From a virus, in IMG/VR virus record IMGVR_UViG_3300028384_001046, positions 46,916 to 110,915 of that record: a stretch of DNA of 64,000 bases. One strand, 5' to 3'. The notes beneath the pieces are model-generated. The model saw only the letters and a program-made list of their open reading frames with translations. It did not search any database and had not been told where the DNA came from. Position numbers and translations under genes: made by a program. Shown here one piece after another: positions 42,046 to 49,804 of this stretch. Every line of letters starts with the position of its first letter. The first letter of the stretch is position 1.

Positions 42046-43137
42046 ATGACCGCCCGCGTGAACTCCGATTCTCTGATTAACTCTCTTCGTGATCTTTATG
42101 GAGAGACTATTACGTCTGCTGACGTTCGTGGCTATTGTGCATCCAATGGTGTTTCTTATCCTACCGTCACTAAGTATCTTGATAGTTACAAGTCTGGTCG
42201 TGGTAAGTGGAATCTGACAGTTCAGGAAGCTCGGCAACAACTTGAAACAGCAGCTTCTGCACCTGCGTTCATTCCTCCTGTCGAACAAAATCTTATCCCA
42301 CAGAAAGATGATACTTTCGTCAAGTTTGGTAATTTCACTGATATTAAAAAAATTATTAAGTCCAATCTATTCTATCCGACGTTCATTACTGGTCTTTCTG
42401 GTAACGGCAAGACGTTCTCTATCGAACAAGCGTGTGCTCAACTCGGACGGGAACTCATCCGTGTAAACATTACTATCGAGACAGATGAAGATGATCTCAT
42501 TGGTGGATTCCGTCTCGTCAATGGTGAAACCGTTTGGCACAATGGTCCAGTCATCGAAGCCCTGGAGCGCGGTGCGATTCTACTGCTTGACGAGATTGAC
42601 CTGGCTTCCAACAAGATTCTTTGCCTTCAATCAATTCTCGAAGGAAAAGGTGTCTTCCTAAAGAAAATCGGTAAGTTTGTTCGACCTACTGCAGGTTTCA
42701 ATGTCATCGCCACGGCCAACACCAAGGGCAAGGGATCTGATGATGGACGATTCATTGGAACTAATGTGCTCAACGAAGCATTCCTAGAGCGTTTCCCTGT
42801 CACCTTTGAGCAGGAGTATCCAACTCCGTCAACTGAACAAAAGATTCTTGAAGGTATTGCTCTGGATCTTGGCGTAGAAGATCGTGACTTCTGCAAACGT
42901 CTTGTGGACTGGGCAGATATTATTCGTAAGACCTTTTATGACGGTGGTGTTGAGGAAATTATCTCTACTCGTCGTCTCGTCCACATTATCCGTGCTTATA
43001 ACATCTTTGGTGATAAAGCGAAAGCAATTCAAGTTTGCTTGAATCGTTTCGATGATGAGACGAAGCAAGCATTCATGGATCTCTACGATAAAGTAGATAC
43101 CGAAGTTGATTTTGGAGAAGGAGAAGAAAATGAATGA
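42046..43137 (+). CDS. cobS: CobS-like MoxR-family AAA+ ATPase
   Basis: ATG 42046 is chosen because GAGG lies 7 bases upstream. The protein has 363 residues. AAA+ motifs: FITGLSGNGKTFSIEQACAQ (Walker A), AILLLDEIDLASNKILC (Walker B), NVIATANTKGKG (sensor 1) and FLERFPVTFEQEYP (arginine-finger region). ETDEDDLIGGFRLVNGETVW is the CobS/MoxR insert. The N-terminal 70 residues look like a small helical DNA-binding-type domain (DVRGYCASNGVSYPTVTKYL). It is usually named cobS in cyanophages, after the cobaltochelatase subunit. Its VWA partner lies upstream, but no CobN is present here, so a role in B12 synthesis is doubtful. Confidence 0.85.
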   Translation: MTARVNSDSLINSLRDLYGETITSADVRGYCASNGVSYPTVTKYLDSYKSGRGKWNLTVQEARQQLETAASAPAFIPPVEQNLIPQKDDTFVKFGNFTDIKKIIKSNLFYPTFITGLSGNGKTFSIEQACAQLGRELIRVNITIETDEDDLIGGFRLVNGETVWHNGPVIEALERGAILLLDEIDLASNKILCLQSILEGKGVFLKKIGKFVRPTAGFNVIATANTKGKGSDDGRFIGTNVLNEAFLERFPVTFEQEYPTPSTEQKILEGIALDLGVEDRDFCKRLVDWADIIRKTFYDGGVEEIISTRRLVHIIRAYNIFGDKAKAIQVCLNRFDDETKQAFMDLYDKVDTEVDFGEGEENE

Positions 43138-43765
43138 TTTGTGGTTGAATTGGAAAATCGCAGTTTTTGAAACATTTCCTGAACTGTATCACCATTCGAC
43201 TTGGGCTAATTGGGAGGGAAAAGGAACCTCCCTCTTAGCCAAACTTTACGGAACACCTAAAGATAGGTACATCAATAAGTCTAGGGAGGTTGAGATCTGG
43301 GACGATAAATCCTGCATCTACAACAACATCATCTATCCTAGGACAGGTGAAAATCTCCCTTGCTTTGGTATGGACCTTATGGGGTTCTTTGAAAAGAAAG
43401 TCATTATTGTATTTGACTTTCAACATCCAGTAGAGAATTACTTGTTCTCTCATCCTGATCTGCCAAAGGCGGAAGGAAATTACAGGTTCTTTGAACCTGG
43501 AAATCACTTCTCAGAAAACATTTACGTTGCTAAATGTACTATGTCTGAAGTGGATGAACACCTGGAAATGTTCAAGAAATACTTGACTGTTTACAAAGAA
43601 ATGTTAGAATGTAAGAAACCTAGCGGGTTTTCAATGTATTCTACATACGGAGATTTCGACAAATATATGAGGAGACTTGATCCCGTTGGTGGATATCTTT
43701 CTAGTAAATTTGGAGAAGAAAAAGCAGAATCATTGGTAAACGATTTCCTTTTCTGTTATGGTTAA
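43130..43765 (+). CDS. pebS: Ferredoxin-dependent bilin reductase, PebS type
   Basis: ATG 43130 overlaps the cobS stop, with GGAGAAGGAGA upstream. The protein has 211 residues; the known phage PebS has 233. It aligns through FETFPELYHHSTWANWEGKG, NNIIYPRTGENLPCFGMDLM, KKVIIVFDFQHPVENYLFS, YRFFEPGNHFSENIYVA and YGDFDKYMRRLDPVGGYLSS. Both catalytic aspartates of PebS are kept: the one in CFGMD (Asp105) and the one in RLDPV (Asp206). PebS reduces biliverdin IXalpha to phycoerythrobilin in two steps with ferredoxin electrons. Its N-terminus is shorter by about 20 residues. PcyX or PebA-type activity cannot be fully excluded. Confidence 0.85.
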   Translation: MNDLWLNWKIAVFETFPELYHHSTWANWEGKGTSLLAKLYGTPKDRYINKSREVEIWDDKSCIYNNIIYPRTGENLPCFGMDLMGFFEKKVIIVFDFQHPVENYLFSHPDLPKAEGNYRFFEPGNHFSENIYVAKCTMSEVDEHLEMFKKYLTVYKEMLECKKPSGFSMYSTYGDFDKYMRRLDPVGGYLSSKFGEEKAESLVNDFLFCYG

Positions 43766-44588
43766 CTCCTGGTCTTTACTTTATGATGAACTTATGAGCC
43801 AAGAACATTCTAAGTATTGGTACGATTATGATCGCAATGATCCTGATCGTAAAAATCCTTTTGCAAAAGAGGATGATGGACGTGATGAAGATGGTCGATA
43901 TCCTGCCGATCATCCAAGTCAAGAATTTTGGTATGAAGATGGTATTAGTCTGACTGGAAATCCTGCGCCTTCGGCACAAGATACAATCAATTTAGACTTT
44001 GGCACATCCGACCAAGGTATTGTAAACTTCGGTGCAGCACAACCAGTTCCTATGGACGGTATTTTTGGTGGTGCTGGAACCGATATTCTTAATTTTGATA
44101 TGAACTCATCTGATATGGATTTCATCAGTGCTAATGGAGGGTTTGAATACACTCCACTTTCTGGTGAAGTTTCTGCACGAACTGATGATTGGGTTTACGA
44201 ATCTCCCGATGGAGGTAAAACTGTAACTCGTCGTCGTCCTGGTGCTGACTATACAACTAAAGAAGTAATTAAAACAGAGGAAAAATCCCCTCATTTCTGG
44301 CAGTACGAAGAAGATAAAACTCTTAAGGAGGTTCGTGAATATATTTCGGGAACCTATCATTCCCACTATACATCCAAAGAGTCTAAGACGCAGACTCTCG
44401 ATTTGATTGAAAGTATCGGTGATGCAGAAGCATTCACTCGATCTAACGCTATCAAATATCTGTCACGGTTTGGTAAGAAGGATGGCAAATCCAAACTTGA
44501 CATCCTAAAAGCCATCCACTATTGTATTCTTCTCTACCATTTCGCTGGACTTCATAATGCAAACAAAAACCCCTTTGAAACTTTCTGA
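43758..44588 (+). CDS. Protein with C-terminal DUF3310 domain
   Basis: The protein has 276 residues and overlaps the pebS stop. Residues 1-185 are rich in Asp, Gly, Pro and Asn, of low complexity and probably disordered (YWYDYDRNDPDRKNPFAKED). The last 90 residues match the DUF3310 family: YHSHYTSKESKTQTLDLIES, AFTRSNAIKYLSRFGKKDGK and LDILKAIHYCILLYHF. DUF3310 domains are common in phages beside nucleotide metabolism and replication genes, with unknown biochemical role. The end overlaps the gp45 start by 32 bases. Confidence 0.6.
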   Translation: MVNSWSLLYDELMSQEHSKYWYDYDRNDPDRKNPFAKEDDGRDEDGRYPADHPSQEFWYEDGISLTGNPAPSAQDTINLDFGTSDQGIVNFGAAQPVPMDGIFGGAGTDILNFDMNSSDMDFISANGGFEYTPLSGEVSARTDDWVYESPDGGKTVTRRRPGADYTTKEVIKTEEKSPHFWQYEEDKTLKEVREYISGTYHSHYTSKESKTQTLDLIESIGDAEAFTRSNAIKYLSRFGKKDGKSKLDILKAIHYCILLYHFAGLHNANKNPFETF

Positions 44589-45243
44589 TCGTACTGTTAA
44601 TCTTCTTCGTAACTTCTCGTCGATTAATCAGTCGATTCTGTTCAAAGAAGGTAACAAACTTCGCACCATCAGTGTGATGAAGAACATCCTTGCAGAAGCA
44701 AACATTGATGAAGAACTTCCACAAGACTTTGGTATCTATGACCTTGGTCAGTTTCTCAATTCCCTGAATCTTTTTCAGGAACCTGAACTGAACTTCGATG
44801 GATCCAGCTATGTCACTCTTAAAGAGGGACGACAGAAATCTAAGTATTTCTTTGCTGATCCTAGTGTTATTGTATCTCCTCCCGACAAGTCTATCGAACT
44901 GCCTACAGTTGATGTTGATTTTATTCTGAAGAGTTCTCAACTTGATCGTCTTCTTAAGGCTGCTGCAGTCTACCACCTCACAGACCTTTCTGTGATCGGT
45001 GAAGACGGTGAGATCAAACTGATGGTACATGACCGTAAGAACGACACGTCTAACGACTTCTCTATCGTTGTAGGCGAGACTAGCAAGAACTTTGGTCTCC
45101 ACTTCAAAGTTGAGAATATTAAAATTGTCCCTGGTTCTTACGAAGTTTCTATTTCTAAAAAACTTCTTTCTCAGTTTAAATCCTCTGAGTATGATTTGAC
45201 TTACTTTATTGCTCTTGAGCCTGATCTTACCTGGGAAGAATAA
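44557..45243 (+). CDS. gp45: Sliding clamp gp45
   Basis: The protein has 228 residues, the same as T4 gp45. LKLSDRTVNLLRNFSSINQS, LAEANIDEELPQDFGIYDLG, FADPSVIVSPPDKSIELPTV and VVGETSKNFGLHFKVENIKI track the T4 sequence, ending LALEPD-like (FIALEPDLTWEE). The trimeric clamp holds gp43 on DNA and, in T4, activates late transcription with gp55 and gp33. The start overlaps the preceding gene. A promoter with a palindrome follows. Confidence 0.9.
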   Translation: MQTKTPLKLSDRTVNLLRNFSSINQSILFKEGNKLRTISVMKNILAEANIDEELPQDFGIYDLGQFLNSLNLFQEPELNFDGSSYVTLKEGRQKSKYFFADPSVIVSPPDKSIELPTVDVDFILKSSQLDRLLKAAAVYHLTDLSVIGEDGEIKLMVHDRKNDTSNDFSIVVGETSKNFGLHFKVENIKIVPGSYEVSISKKLLSQFKSSEYDLTYFIALEPDLTWEE

Positions 45244-45246
45244 ACA

Positions 45247-45280
45247 TTGACGATATTCTGCCCTATGGTTATCATAGGGC
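45247..45280 (+). promoter_or_regulatory. Sigma-70-type promoter with palindromic operator-like site
   Basis: TTGACG (45247-45252), a 17-base spacer and TATCAT (45270-45275) form a near-consensus promoter in the 52-base gap after gp45. A perfect inverted repeat, GCCCTATG-GTTAT-CATAGGGC (45260-45280), covers the spacer, the -10 and the start region. No T run follows, so it is not a terminator. It could bind a dimeric repressor, or form an RNA hairpin when read through from upstream. Confidence 0.6.
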
Positions 45281-45295
45281 ATATCCAACATTATC

Positions 45296-45823
45296 ATGAA
45301 TATTTTTGTAACAGATCAATGTCCAAAAAATTCAGCGACAGTTCTTCCTGATAAACATATTGTTAAAATGCCACTTGAATCCTGTCAGATGATTTCTATC
45401 ATCTACAGCAAGTGGTATTTAAATTGGGGAGAAGTTTATCGCAAGGATGGTCAACCATATAATACAAAAAAAGGTGCCTTTCGCAATCACCCATGCACTA
45501 AGTGGGCTGCAAAGAATCATTACAATCTTGCTTGGTTGATTCAACATGGATGTGCATTGACTACCGAGTATCTCCATAGGTATGGAAAAATTCATACATG
45601 TGCAAAAACTTTGTTTGAAGCCAAAAAAATGTTTCATCGTCTAGTTGGTGAGACAATTACATGTTATAATATGGCTGATAATTTTGTTCGTGCAATGCCA
45701 GATGAGTTTAAACTTGACACAAGCATCGACACTTTTACTGCTTACAAAATGTATATCTCATCCAAACCTTGGGTTGCATCTAATTATCTTCGTGACGAAT
45801 CCCGTAAACCAAATTGGATATGA
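45296..45823 (+). CDS. Conserved T4-like phage protein of unknown function
   Basis: The protein has 175 residues. The opening MNIFVTDQCPKNSATVLPDK, HIVKMPLESCQMISIIYSKW, then NHPCTKWAAKNHYNLAWLIQ, HGCALTTEYLHRYGKIHTCA define a family that I recall from many T4-like phages and some bacteria (MNIFV.D..P...A...cDKHVVKM.LE..Q). Four histidines and several Cys are conserved-looking. Some databases relate such proteins to pyrimidine-dimer glycosylases; I cannot confirm this. It begins 16 bases after a palindromic promoter. Confidence 0.6.
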   Translation: MNIFVTDQCPKNSATVLPDKHIVKMPLESCQMISIIYSKWYLNWGEVYRKDGQPYNTKKGAFRNHPCTKWAAKNHYNLAWLIQHGCALTTEYLHRYGKIHTCAKTLFEAKKMFHRLVGETITCYNMADNFVRAMPDEFKLDTSIDTFTAYKMYISSKPWVASNYLRDESRKPNWI

Positions 45824-45826
45824 TCT

Positions 45827-46045
45827 ATGAATGACCAGTATATGATTAACGATGGCGAATCCAAACAAGACAAGTGGAACAGAGGACTTGATCTTTTCAT
45901 TGAGTCTGTTTTGAAACCTGATCATGCTCTCCGTCAGTGTGCTCATAATCAGAAGTGTTATCACGAATTGATGGATGTGCGACAAGATGTATTGGACTAC
46001 TTGAATACTTTGCGATGGCACCAGGATACTTTCATGGTAAAATGA
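45827..46045 (+). CDS. Small unknown protein
   Basis: The protein has 72 residues, hydrophilic and helical in composition (DKWNRGLDLFIESVLKPDHA, CYHELMDVRQDVLDYLNTLR), with two Cys and several His. It starts 3 bases after the preceding stop, so it is in the same operon. I do not recognise a family. Confidence 0.5.
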   Translation: MNDQYMINDGESKQDKWNRGLDLFIESVLKPDHALRQCAHNQKCYHELMDVRQDVLDYLNTLRWHQDTFMVK

Positions 46046-46048
46046 ACA

Positions 46049-46077
46049 TTGGTGCCGTTTGGCACAATTTGCATAAC
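46049..46077 (+). promoter_or_regulatory. Weak promoter with inverted repeat before gene 44
   Basis: TTGGTG (46049), a 17-base spacer and CATAAC (46072) are a weak match to a sigma-70 promoter. Inside the spacer is GTGCC-GTTT-GGCAC. The arrangement resembles the palindrome in the stronger promoter 800 bases upstream. Confidence 0.3.
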
Positions 46078-46089
46078 TTTAACTAAATT

Positions 46090-47040
46090 ATGAACAACCA
46101 GGATTTTCTTTGGGTTGAGAAATATCGCCCAAAGACTATTGAAGATTGTATCCTTCCCGAGGATACGAAAAAAACTTTCAAGTCATTCCTGGAGAAAGGT
46201 GAGATTCCAAATTTACTTCTCGCTGGACCTCCTGGCATTGGAAAGACTACTATTGCAAAGGCACTATGTCACGAACTTGGAGTAGATTATTATGTCATCA
46301 ACGGATCCGATGAAGGACGATTTCTGGATACAGTACGGAACCAGGCCAAGAATTTCGCTGCGACCGTATCACTATCGGCATCTGACGCAAAGCACAAAGT
46401 CATCATTATTGACGAAGCTGACAACACAACCCACGACGTACAGCTCCTCCTACGGGCAAATATTGAGGCGTTTTATAAAAACTGCCGATTCATCTTTACT
46501 TGCAACTATCGAAACCGAATTGTTGAACCAATACAATCTCGGTGTTCTGTCATCGAGTTCGGAATTACAGGAAAAAACAAACCTGCAATCGCCTCAAAGT
46601 TCTTCAAACGACTCCAAACCATCCTGGATAAGGAGAATATTAAGGCGGATCCAAAGGTCCTTGCCGAACTGATTAACAAACACTTCCCTGATTGGAGACG
46701 TGTTCTGAACGAATGTCAGAGACATGCATCCTCGGGAGAAATTGACTCATCAATCCTTGCTAATTTTTCCGATGTCAATATTCAAGACCTTATCAAGGCC
46801 CTTAAGGATAAGAAGTTTCCCGAGGTCCGTAAATGGGTCGTTAATAATCTGGACAATGATCCTGGTGTACTTCTTCGTCGTCTTTACGATGCTCTTTTTG
46901 AAACCCTTGACGGTCCTAGCGTTGCTGCTGCTGTGCTCATTATTGCTAAATATCAGTATCAGATCGCGTTCGTAGCGGATCAAGAAATTAACTTACTTGC
47001 TGCTATGACCGAAATTATGGTGGAGTGCGAGTTCAAATGA
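46090..47040 (+). CDS. gp44: Clamp loader ATPase subunit gp44
   Basis: The protein has 316 residues (T4 319). It starts with the family motif WVEKYRPKTIEDCILP. Seen: LLLAGPPGIGKTTIAKALCH (Walker A), KVIIIDEADNTTHDVQLLLR (Walker B, DEAD) and RIVEPIQSRCSVIEFGI (SRC arginine-finger motif). Four gp44 and one gp62 form the loader that opens the gp45 clamp. Two genes separate it from gp62 here. Confidence 0.95.
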   Translation: MNNQDFLWVEKYRPKTIEDCILPEDTKKTFKSFLEKGEIPNLLLAGPPGIGKTTIAKALCHELGVDYYVINGSDEGRFLDTVRNQAKNFAATVSLSASDAKHKVIIIDEADNTTHDVQLLLRANIEAFYKNCRFIFTCNYRNRIVEPIQSRCSVIEFGITGKNKPAIASKFFKRLQTILDKENIKADPKVLAELINKHFPDWRRVLNECQRHASSGEIDSSILANFSDVNIQDLIKALKDKKFPEVRKWVVNNLDNDPGVLLRRLYDALFETLDGPSVAAAVLIIAKYQYQIAFVADQEINLLAAMTEIMVECEFK

Positions 47041-47267
47041 AAAAGAAGATTGATAAATTAATTGACAAGTCTCTTAGATTTCATCATCGTGATATTCATC
47101 AAGAGATTAATGGCATGAAACTCAGTGCTCAAATTAAATCTAAGTGGTATTATATTTTCTGGGGAATTGCTACAGTTTCTGTAGTCTCAGGACAGTTATA
47201 TGTTGGGAGTGGATATAGAATTATGTCTGACTCCATGAAGGAGTTAATTGAACATGCAGCTAAGTGA
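47037..47267 (+). CDS. Small membrane protein of unknown function
   Basis: ATG 47037 overlaps the gp44 stop (ATGA). The protein has 76 residues: a basic N-terminal half, then one transmembrane segment (YYIFWGIATVSVVSGQLYVG, about 38-57) and a short C-terminal tail. No family is recognised. It overlaps the next gene by 14 bases. Confidence 0.55.
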   Translation: MKKKIDKLIDKSLRFHHRDIHQEINGMKLSAQIKSKWYYIFWGIATVSVVSGQLYVGSGYRIMSDSMKELIEHAAK

Positions 47268-48384
47268 AACCGATGCAGTATATGCAGCTAGTAAATTCAT
47301 TGATTACTTTTCAAACACTGGAAGAATCGATGAATATCTTCGCACAGTCAAACTAGATCGTATTGCCGATCAACCACAATCTCTCTTTGGTATGCGTCCT
47401 GAAGATGATCTCTTCAGCAACTTTGACATGCATCCAGAGGATATGGATATTAGAGTGTACCCTGCTGGAGAAAAAGATAGACAAGATTCTTTCCAGAATG
47501 AATACTTCAATGAGAGACTTCAGATTACGATGTCTCATGCTTTTGAAACTTCTATTCCTGGAAAATCTCTAAAGTGGATTGTCCAAGAGAAGAATACTAA
47601 CAAGACCCTTGGGTTTATTCGGTTCGGTTCTCCCACCATCAATAGCAAACCTCGCAATGAGTGGTTGGGTGATACGCCAGAACTCAGTAGATTCAATCGT
47701 CATGCAATCATGGGATTTGTTATTGTCCCTACTCAACCGTTCGGTTTCAACTACCTGGGCGGTAAACTCTTAGCTCTTCTTTGTTGTTCTCACGCCGCTA
47801 GAGAACAGTTAAATAGTAAGTACGGTTCGGATATCTGTCTGTTTGAGACTACCTCTCTGTACGGGTCTACAAAGTCCTCCTCACAGTACGATGGACTCAA
47901 ACCCTACATGAGGTACAGAGGACTCACTGACAGCGATTTTACACCGCTCTTACACGACAATATATTCAAAGACCTGAACAAATGGTTCATAGCAAGGAAC
48001 AACGACAAACTCCTGGTGAAGGAGGACGCATCGAGTCGCAAACTCAAGACTCAACAAAAGATGATATCAATCATCAAGAAGAACTTACCTTCTCAAAAGG
48101 TTGTGGAGTTCACAACTGCGATTGCAAGTGCAAAAAATCTGACTGAACAAAAGCGTTTCTATATGTGTGACTATGGATTCAGCAATGCTCGTGAAGTTAT
48201 TCTCGGTGAACAAGAAACTCTCTGTCCTGGCCAGAATTATGAAAAGTTCCATACCGAGAACTTGATTAAATGGTGGAAGAATAAATCTTCTAAACGATAT
48301 GCGAAATTAAAGTCTGAAGGAAGACTTCGCATCAAACTTGAAACCTGGAATACCAATCCAGATGAAATTGATATTATTAGATAA
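47254..48384 (+). CDS. DruA-like (DUF4338-type) protein
   Basis: ATG 47254 is preferred over the TTG at 47248. The protein has 376 residues. The middle region follows the DruA/DUF4338 pattern: SLKWIVQEKNTNKTLGFIRF, NEWLGDTPELSRFNRHAIMG, FVIVPTQPFGFNYLGGKLLA, LNSKYGSDICLFETTSLYGS and QYDGLKPYMRYRGLT. These match the family's IGW...R..NL, fLILPwv...hLAS.LL, yG..v.f.ETFvd..r..GT.Y...nW..lG.T. DruA is the common gene of Druantia defence systems; its activity is not well known. Here it lies between the two clamp-loader genes. The C-terminal 130 residues (WKNKSSKRYAKLK and others) look basic and nucleic-acid-friendly. The assignment is by pattern only. Confidence 0.5.
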   Translation: MQLSETDAVYAASKFIDYFSNTGRIDEYLRTVKLDRIADQPQSLFGMRPEDDLFSNFDMHPEDMDIRVYPAGEKDRQDSFQNEYFNERLQITMSHAFETSIPGKSLKWIVQEKNTNKTLGFIRFGSPTINSKPRNEWLGDTPELSRFNRHAIMGFVIVPTQPFGFNYLGGKLLALLCCSHAAREQLNSKYGSDICLFETTSLYGSTKSSSQYDGLKPYMRYRGLTDSDFTPLLHDNIFKDLNKWFIARNNDKLLVKEDASSRKLKTQQKMISIIKKNLPSQKVVEFTTAIASAKNLTEQKRFYMCDYGFSNAREVILGEQETLCPGQNYEKFHTENLIKWWKNKSSKRYAKLKSEGRLRIKLETWNTNPDEIDIIR

Positions 48385-48764
48385 TGGAACTCAAAGACTG
48401 GCTAAACTCTATCAACTTCAACAAACAAGATCTTATTAAAGAAGATCCTGATCGCGAAAAAAAGTATCCCGCTTTTATTATAAACAAGTGCCTATCTGGG
48501 TTTCTGGATACAATCATGTTTGCTAATGAGATGAATTTGTCTCATCAATTACCAAATAAACTCCAATATGACTTTTATCTAAATAGTCTCAGGAAAAAGA
48601 AGAGATTCTCTCCCTGGCTCCGAAAAGAGAAAATTAAAGACCTTGACCTTGTTAAACAGTACTATGGATATAGTAATGAAAAAGCAATGCAGGCTTTGAC
48701 GATTCTAAATAAAAGACAACTGGATTACATTAGAGAACGACTTGACGTTGGAGGTACAAAATGA
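48384..48764 (+). CDS. gp62: Clamp loader small subunit gp62
   Basis: The protein has 126 residues, shorter than T4 gp62 (187) but of the length usual in cyanophages. It begins MELKDWLNSINFNKQDLI and has FIINKCLSGFLDTIMFANEM and LDLVKQYYGYSNEKAMQALT, which fit gp62 (NKsLS.f.D...yaneMN...). It follows gp44 after two inserted genes and overlaps both neighbours (TAATG, ATGA). It lacks ATPase motifs, as expected. Confidence 0.8.
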   Translation: MELKDWLNSINFNKQDLIKEDPDREKKYPAFIINKCLSGFLDTIMFANEMNLSHQLPNKLQYDFYLNSLRKKKRFSPWLRKEKIKDLDLVKQYYGYSNEKAMQALTILNKRQLDYIRERLDVGGTK

Positions 48765-49195
48765 CTGCATTTGCAGAGCCTGAGGTTAATTGGTCTGCCG
48801 ACCGAATGGTAGAAGTGACACTAAATGAACCCGATGATTTTCTGAAGGTTCGTGAAACTCTAACACGAATCGGAGTAGCTTCTAGGAAAGAGAAAAAGAT
48901 TTATCAGAGTTGCCATATCCTGCATAAACAGGGTAGATATTATATTGTTCATTTCAAAGAGTTGTTTGCTCTGGACGGTAAACACGCCAATCTTACAATT
49001 AATGATGTGCAGAGACGTAATCGCATCATTAATCTTCTAAGTGATTGGGGATTGATTAATATTGTTAAACCTGATGATACTATGGATGTTGCTCCTCTAA
49101 ACCAGATTAAAGTTTTGTCTTACAAAGATAAGAATGATTGGACACTAGAGACTAAGTATAATATCGGCAAAAAGAAGAAGGTAGAAACCGTATAG
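48761..49195 (+). CDS. regA: Translational repressor RegA
   Basis: The protein has 144 residues (T4 122), with about 15 extra at the N-terminus. MVEVTLNEPDDFLKVRETLT, RIGVASRKEKKIYQSCHILH, KQGRYYIVHFKELFALDGKH and DWGLINIVKPDDTM match T4 RegA almost throughout. RegA binds the start regions of many early mRNAs and blocks their translation. It ends the 44-62-regA operon and is followed by a terminator. Confidence 0.95.
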   Translation: MTAFAEPEVNWSADRMVEVTLNEPDDFLKVRETLTRIGVASRKEKKIYQSCHILHKQGRYYIVHFKELFALDGKHANLTINDVQRRNRIINLLSDWGLINIVKPDDTMDVAPLNQIKVLSYKDKNDWTLETKYNIGKKKKVETV

Positions 49196-49200
49196 GTTTG

Positions 49201-49224
49201 GGGGGTTTACCACCCCCTTTTTTT
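49201..49224 (+). terminator. Rho-independent terminator after regA
   Basis: GGGGGT-TTACC-ACCCCC-type hairpin followed by seven T, 6 bases after the regA stop. Confidence 0.85.
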
Positions 49225-49243
49225 ATGGTATACTATCTAAATA
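49206..49243 (+). promoter_or_regulatory. hsp20 promoter region: extended -10 and late-type box
   Basis: TGGTATACT (49226-49234) is an extended -10 element; TTTACC 17 bases before its hexamer is a weak -35. Directly after comes TCTAAATA (49236-49243), a late-type octamer. Both could serve hsp20, giving early and late expression. A small hairpin with a TTCG loop (about 49247-49264) lies in the leader but does not cover the AAGGAG ribosome site at 49288. Confidence 0.4.
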
Positions 49244-49301
49244 GTGATGGATGCCTTCGGGGTCCTCACAATACAAACTCGCTTTCTAAGGAGCTACAAT
49301 C

Positions 49302-49736
49302 ATGGGAAACCTACAACGCTATCAAGCGGCTGATCTTCCTCAGCTGTTTGATCGAATCACTCGTAATGCTATTGGGATGGACGATTATTTTGATCGTATC
49401 TTTACTCTCAATGAATCGGTTAGCAATTACCCTCCATTCAATCTTGTCCAAGTAAACAATGTAGAGTCTCGACTTGAAATTGCATTGGCTGGATTTAAGA
49501 ATGAAGAGGTAAAAGTCTATACAGAATTTGGGAAACTCTTCATTGAAGGAAAGAAAGAAGAAGAAGAATCTCAAAAAACCTATGCCCATCGCGGCATTGC
49601 TCAAAGATCTTTTATTCGTAGTTGGACTCTCTCGGATGATACAGAGATTCGCTCGGTAACCTTTGAGGATGGGCTACTGACGGTTGATCTAGGTAAGGTC
49701 GTCCCTGACCACCATTTGAGAAAAGAATGGTTCTAA
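49302..49736 (+). CDS. hsp20: Small heat-shock protein Hsp20
   Basis: The protein has 144 residues. After a short N-terminal arm the alpha-crystallin domain is clear: VESRLEIALAGFKNEEVKVY, GKLFIEGKKEEEESQKTYAH, GIAQRSFIRSWTLSDDTEIR and SVTFEDGLLTVDLGKVVP (the final GLLTV motif). Small heat-shock proteins hold unfolded proteins, and Hsp20 is a core gene of T4-like cyanophages. It is flanked by terminators and has AAGGAG 9 bases before the ATG. It forms a single-gene unit. Confidence 0.92.
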   Translation: MGNLQRYQAADLPQLFDRITRNAIGMDDYFDRIFTLNESVSNYPPFNLVQVNNVESRLEIALAGFKNEEVKVYTEFGKLFIEGKKEEEESQKTYAHRGIAQRSFIRSWTLSDDTEIRSVTFEDGLLTVDLGKVVPDHHLRKEWF

Positions 49737-49760
49737 ATACTTAGGAATATCGTCGCCGCT

Positions 49761-49801
49761 GGGGGAAGTCTGGTCACAGTCAGACACTCCCCCTTTTTTT
49801 T
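49761..49801 (+). terminator. Rho-independent terminator after hsp20
   Basis: GGGGGA and GTCTG pair with CAGAC and TCCCCC with small internal mismatches, followed by eight T. It lies 24 bases after the hsp20 stop. Confidence 0.85.
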
Positions 49802-49804
49802 AGC

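Noticed and set aside
44452-45297. 281-codon minus-strand open frame opposite gp45
   Set aside because: The plus strand codes for a clear sliding clamp; the antisense protein has no recognisable feature.
49247-49301. RNA thermometer in the hsp20 leader
   Set aside because: The TTCG-loop hairpin is short and ends well before the AAGGAG ribosome site; I see no pairing that would hide it.
49198-49455. Open frame of 85 codons from the regA terminator into hsp20
   Set aside because: It begins in the terminator, overlaps hsp20 in another frame and has no ribosome site; hsp20 explains the coding signal.
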